From: Levilactobacillus hammesii DSM 16381
GTDB taxonomy: Bacteria > Bacillota > Bacilli > Lactobacillales > Lactobacillaceae
Direction of reading: 5' to 3'
DNA: 64,000 nucleotides
Assembly: GCF_001434395.1 (NCBI RefSeq)
Contig: NZ_AZFS01000006.1
Location: 89,026-153,025 of the forward strand
Below are positions 60,691 through 64,000 of the stretch, one piece after another. The notes under the pieces are model-generated. The model had not been told where the DNA came from and ran no database searches. It saw nothing but the letters and a program-made list of their open reading frames with translations. The translations under genes and the position numbers were made by a program. Every line of letters begins with the position of its first letter. Within the stretch, counting starts at the first letter, position 1.

Positions 60691-62202
60691 TTAGTCGTTT
60701 GGCCGCATGGTTGGGAAGAGCATCACATCGCGAATGGATGCGGAGTCGGTCAGTAACATCGTCATCCGATCGATCCCGATTCCCAGACCACCAGTAGGCG
60801 GCATACCGTATTCCATTGCTTCGATGTAGTCGGAGTCGATCCCATGTGCTTCTTCGTTTCCGGCTGCCCGTTCGGTATCCTGGGCTTCGAACCGTTGCTT
60901 TTGGTCGATTGGGTCGTTTAATTCAGTAAAGGCGTTCCCGAATTCATCACCATTGATGTAGAGCTCAAACCGGTCGGTAAACCGAGGGTCCTTAGGGTTC
61001 TTCTTAGCTAATGGTGAGATTTCAACGGGGTGACCGTAGATGAACGTTGGGTTGATCAGGTTGTCTTGAACCTTTTCTTCGAAGATGGCGTTGATGATGT
61101 GGCCGACCTTCCAGTAAGGTTCGCAGTGAATGCCATTTTCTTCGGCAATCTTCCGTGCATCTTCGTCTGACATTGGTTGCCAGAAATCAATTCCGGTAGC
61201 GTCTTTCACGGCGTCAACCATGTGAACTCGCTTGAAGTCGCTGTCCAGGTCAATGTCCTTACCTTGGTAAGTCAGCTTGCCGGAACCGTTAACCTTGTTG
61301 GCCACGTAGCGGAAGATGTTTTCCGTTAAGTCCATGACGTCGGTGTAGTCAGCGTAAGCCGTGTAGACTTCAACCATGTTGAATTCAGGGTTATGCCGTA
61401 AGTCGGTCCCTTCGTTCCGGAAGTCCTTGCCCAGTTCGTAGACCTTTTCCATACCACCCACGATCAGGCGCTTCAGGTAAAGTTCCGTAGCAATCCGCAG
61501 GTACAAAGGAATGTCGAAGGCGTTAGAGTGGGTCACGAATGGCCGTGCTTCAGCTCCCCCAGCTTCCGTTTGTAGGACAGGCGTGTCAACTTCAAGATAG
61601 CCTTCGCCATCTAAGTATTCACGGATGGCCTTCTTGATTTGGGTCACCTTGATAAAGCGATCGAAGCTATCGTGGTTAGAGATCAAGTCCAGGTATCGTT
61701 GACGGTAGATGGTTTCAGGGTTCGTCAGACCATGGTACTTGTCTGGCAGTGGCCGTAAAGCCTTGGATAAGAATTCAAAGTCAGTGAAACGTAAGGTTAA
61801 GGCACCGGTATTGGTCTTGATGACGTAACCCTTGGCACCGATAAAGTCACCCAAGTCAAGCGTCTTGTAGAGGGCGTACTTGTCTTCACCCAGTTCGTCT
61901 TGACGGGCGTAACCCTGGACAACACCAGTTCTGTCGAGCAAATCGATGAAGCCGGCCTTGCCACTGCCACGCTTACCGGTAATCCGACCCGCAACAGCAA
62001 CATAATGTTTGTCTTCCATCAACTCTTCTTTGTCGTACTTATCGTATTTTTCAGTGAGTGACTGACTGTCGTCAGTTCTATCGAAGCGGTGACCGAAAGG
62101 CGCGATGCCCTGTTCTTGTAGCTTGTTCATTTTATCCCGACGAACCTGCATCTGATCATTCAGATCGGTCGGTGCGGCATTATTATTTTTGCTGTTACCC
62201 AT
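60691..62202 (-). CDS. lysS: Lysyl-tRNA synthetase, class II
   Basis: 503-residue enzyme charging tRNA-Lys. The N-terminal anticodon-binding OB-fold contains [17 protein letters not shown]; class II motif 2 is [14 protein letters not shown] and motif 3 is [16 protein letters not shown] 62202 is chosen because AGGAGG lies seven bases upstream; the longer in-frame start at 62283 crosses a hairpin and a second ribosome-binding site. No T-box motif was seen in the leader. In lactobacilli lysS commonly precedes an rRNA operon, and tandem rRNA-type promoters appear 1.6 kb away. Confidence 0.95.
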   Translation of the reverse strand: MGNSKNNNAAPTDLNDQMQVRRDKMNKLQEQGIAPFGHRFDRTDDSQSLTEKYDKYDKEELMEDKHYVAVAGRITGKRGSGKAGFIDLLDRTGVVQGYARQDELGEDKYALYKTLDLGDFIGAKGYVIKTNTGALTLRFTDFEFLSKALRPLPDKYHGLTNPETIYRQRYLDLISNHDSFDRFIKVTQIKKAIREYLDGEGYLEVDTPVLQTEAGGAEARPFVTHSNAFDIPLYLRIATELYLKRLIVGGMEKVYELGKDFRNEGTDLRHNPEFNMVEVYTAYADYTDVMDLTENIFRYVANKVNGSGKLTYQGKDIDLDSDFKRVHMVDAVKDATGIDFWQPMSDEDARKIAEENGIHCEPYWKVGHIINAIFEEKVQDNLINPTFIYGHPVEISPLAKKNPKDPRFTDRFELYINGDEFGNAFTELNDPIDQKQRFEAQDTERAAGNEEAHGIDSDYIEAMEYGMPPTGGLGIGIDRMTMLLTDSASIRDVMLFPTMRPND

Positions 62203-62461
62203 GTTGTGTCCTCCTATTAAGTATTGATTCAAAAAAATGTCATGAATCCAGACCTCCTTTAAATTTAGTTGATTTTCAGTCAATAAGCAAGCCCAATCGC
62301 CCGTTAAATAAGGAAAAACCAGAAATGCTCAGGTCAAGTTGGGCCTGGGACGGAAATGAAAACGGTTTAATATAAAATGGTTTATTTTTTCGGGGCAGGG
62401 GTGGTTTCGGACCCCCGGGGAAACATGATAGACTGATGGGTATTGCAGGGAGGGATTTAGA

Positions 62462-63646
62462 ATGTGGAAGCTTGTTCGTTCTTTATGGCCATTACTGGTG
62501 TTAGGGTTGTTGGTCAACACAGCCTACAGCGTGATGTGGCCATTGACGACCATTTATCTTCATAATAATTTAAAACTGAGCCTAGTCGTTAGTGGCCTGA
62601 TTCTAGCGATATATTCTGGATTTAACGTGTTAGGTGGCTATCTCGGTGGGGTTCTAACGGATCGGTTTCGGGCGAAACGGGTGGGATTATGCCTACTGGG
62701 TGGTCTGGTGGTGGATGCCGTTGCGGGATTCTTTTGGAACGGACGGTTAGCCTATCCGGTGGTTCTGATTGTCTTTGGTCTATTGACCGGTGGCATGCTA
62801 ACGCTGATCACGGCTATGGCCGCGCAACTGAGTCAGGGGAGCGGCCGGGTATTTAATGTGTTATATATCTTCATTAACTTGGGCCTTGTGGTTGGGACGG
62901 CCAGCATTGGCGTCCTCTTTCAACACAGTCTGCAACCCATTTTCTTTCTATTAATAGTCTGTTATGTCTTGGCTACCGGATTGTGGGTAAAATACGCCGA
63001 TCGGTTAATTCGCCCGGCACGAAAAACGACAGCCAATTCAACTGCCACTCAGGGGCGTGCCAAGCGGCGGCCGCTGGGAGTGCTACAGATTGGGTTAGTA
63101 CTGATGAGCTTGACCTTGATGTGGTTGACCTATGCCCAATGGATGAGTAACGTGTCGGTTTATATTCAAAATCAGGGATTCAGCATTCGCCTTTACAGCC
63201 ATTTGTGGGTGTACAACGGGATCTTGCTGATTGTCGTACAGTCTTTGATGACTAAAGTCAGTCGTATCAAGACGTTGCCGGCGCAAATCATTCTGGGATT
63301 GGGGGCCATTGGTTGCTCGTTTCTTCTATTAAGTAGTACAACGGGTGTGTTGGCTTTGTTCTTAGCGATGACGTTACTGACGTTGGGCGAGGCGATCTAT
63401 GTGCCAGGGGTTCCCGCATTGATCAATGCCTACACAATTGGTAATGAAGGCAAGTATCAGGGCTTAGTCAATGCCTTCTCCTCATTGGGGAAAGCGGTTG
63501 GCCCAGTTATGGGTGGACTGATTATTGGGACTTCACAGGATTTTTCTGTCTTATTTTTAGTGTGTGCGTTGGTCAATGGGGTGGTAGTTGTCGCTCTAAT
63601 GGCGAGTGTGCTGCCGGCTTTGCGAAAAGCGGACGAACCATTATAG
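62462..63646 (+). CDS. Major facilitator superfamily transporter
   Basis: 394-residue, 12-segment transporter, probably a multidrug or metabolite exporter. The first segments and loop (LVVSGLILAIYSGFNVLGG and GGVLTDRFRAKRVG) match the DHA1/MdtG-like group. No specific substrate signature is visible. GGGAGGG precedes ATG 62462. It is divergent from lysS and ends before a region with rRNA-type promoters, with a terminator between. Confidence 0.86.
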   Translation: MWKLVRSLWPLLVLGLLVNTAYSVMWPLTTIYLHNNLKLSLVVSGLILAIYSGFNVLGGYLGGVLTDRFRAKRVGLCLLGGLVVDAVAGFFWNGRLAYPVVLIVFGLLTGGMLTLITAMAAQLSQGSGRVFNVLYIFINLGLVVGTASIGVLFQHSLQPIFFLLIVCYVLATGLWVKYADRLIRPARKTTANSTATQGRAKRRPLGVLQIGLVLMSLTLMWLTYAQWMSNVSVYIQNQGFSIRLYSHLWVYNGILLIVVQSLMTKVSRIKTLPAQIILGLGAIGCSFLLLSSTTGVLALFLAMTLLTLGEAIYVPGVPALINAYTIGNEGKYQGLVNAFSSLGKAVGPVMGGLIIGTSQDFSVLFLVCALVNGVVVVALMASVLPALRKADEPL

Positions 63647-63676
63647 ATACCTAGACAGGAAACACACGGTCTACCC

Positions 63677-63737
63677 GTATCAAAATGTCGGTTTTGATAC
63701 ATGCCATTCGGCTTTGAAAAAAAGCCGTTTTTTATTT
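63677..63737 (+). terminator. Two hairpins ending the MFS gene
   Basis: GTATCAAAA (63677-63685) pairs perfectly with TTTTGATAC (63692-63700). A second hairpin CGGCTTT/AAAGCCG (63709-63727) is followed by T6, giving the intrinsic terminator. Confidence 0.82.
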
Positions 63738-63836
63738 GCTTTTTCCATTGACGGCGGGCTTCTCGCTTGGTATAGTTATATCCGTTGTCATGTGAGTCAG
63801 CAAGCCTAGACCAATTTAAAAGATTGAAATTACTTG

Positions 63837-63866
63837 TTGACAGATGATTAGATGACATGATATAGT
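63837..63866 (+). promoter_or_regulatory. rRNA-type promoter P1
   Basis: TTGACA 63837-63842, 18 bases, TATAGT 63861-63866, with an AT-rich stretch directly upstream. A second, very similar promoter follows 92 bases later. Confidence 0.82.
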
Positions 63867-63928
63867 GGTTAAGTTGTCGCATTTAAGACAGCCAATCAGC
63901 GAGAAACGTTGTTAAATCAAACTTCTTG

Positions 63929-63957
63929 TTGACATCAAATCAGTAACATGATATGAT
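63929..63957 (+). promoter_or_regulatory. rRNA-type promoter P2
   Basis: TTGACA 63929-63934, 17 bases, TATGAT 63952-63957. The flanks (CTTGTTGACA, ACATGATAT, TTAAG) repeat those of P1, a tandem-promoter pattern of rRNA operons. A 7-bp hairpin with a TTCG loop follows (63966-63983). Confidence 0.86.
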
Positions 63958-64000
63958 AATTAAGCTGATTACTTCGGTAATCACTTAGGTAGACCTTTGA
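63958..64000 (+). other. Start of a probable rRNA operon leader
   Basis: After P2 the sequence holds TGATTAC-TTCG-GTAATCA (63966-63983), a tight UUCG-type hairpin, and ends AGACCTTTGA at the window edge, which could continue into the pre-16S processing stem. No mature rRNA is inside the window. Confidence 0.55.

Noticed and set aside
62203..62283. T-box or leader ORF upstream of lysS
   Set aside because: AAAGGAGG followed by a 4-codon frame and a small hairpin exists, but no specifier loop or T-box sequence is visible.
62058..62375. 105-codon plus-strand frame over the lysS start
   Set aside because: Antisense to lysS with no initiation signal.
63457..63882. 141-codon minus-strand frame at the right end
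   Set aside because: Overlaps the MFS gene and the terminator hairpins, lacks a ribosome-binding site and starts within the rRNA-type P1 promoter region.

Overview
The window looks like about 64 kb of a Lactobacillaceae chromosome lying next to the replication origin. The genus is inferred; a Levilactobacillus-like species fits best. The left edge carries the conserved origin-side order rnpA-yidC-jag-mnmE-mnmG, read away from the origin. Base composition is roughly half GC by eye. Lineage markers are rexB-rexA (addBA) recombinase genes, pepC, a BspA-like surface protein, and a MurE-type ligase whose motif lacks the arginine of the diaminopimelate-adding enzymes. Several sites match the ParB/Spo0J target parS: 11145, 11205, 26794 and 45774, with a weaker one at 37550. 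This supports placement in the origin domain.

Layout. 1-6.1 kb holds RNA and membrane-biogenesis housekeeping genes, with two non-coding stretches containing strong RNA structure. 6.1-16.3 kb is a mixed block: small membrane proteins, an antitoxin without a toxin, a HAD phosphatase, BrnQ, a GNAT acetyltransferase, a thioesterase, a condensation-like protein, a surface protein and a Bcr/CflA exporter. 16.6-22.0 kb has lepB, two tandem YczE-like membrane proteins, a MarR regulator, and an ABC exporter with its TetR regulator. 22.1-30.5 kb has a LysR regulator divergent from an Old Yellow Enzyme, pepC, an AT-rich non-coding island, a lipoprotein, a nuclease, two very small membrane-protein genes and cardiolipin synthase. 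30.7-35.2 kb is a xyloside-use locus: AraC-type regulator, GPH symporter and GH43 beta-xylosidase, with a cre site and a hairpin-rich leader.

35.6-48.7 kb holds a DUF2207 protein, a YfhO-type protein, an NmrA/TetR divergent pair, a purine permease with inverted PurBox-like sites, an aldo-keto reductase, an SDR-like protein, a polysaccharide deacetylase and an M20 peptidase. 48.9-56.4 kb is rexB-rexA. 56.4-63.6 kb holds a thiolase, a lysS-murE operon and an MFS transporter. The window ends with two tandem consensus promoters and a leader that look like the start of an rRNA operon.

How genes fit together. lysS and murE form one minus-strand operon in which both products use L-lysine. The xyloside genes form an import-and-hydrolysis unit. 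The ABC exporter is probably autoregulated by its TetR protein at an operator with three half-sites. NmrA/TetR, LysR/OYE and MarR units each carry a visible inverted repeat at their promoter. No CRISPR array, prophage, insertion sequence or complete tRNA/rRNA gene was seen. No wholly new multi-gene system stands out. The most distinctive signals are the parS series, two structured non-coding regions near the origin, the xyloside leader, the possible AUU initiation in the tandem YczE paralogues, and a RexB lacking the AddB iron-sulfur cysteines.
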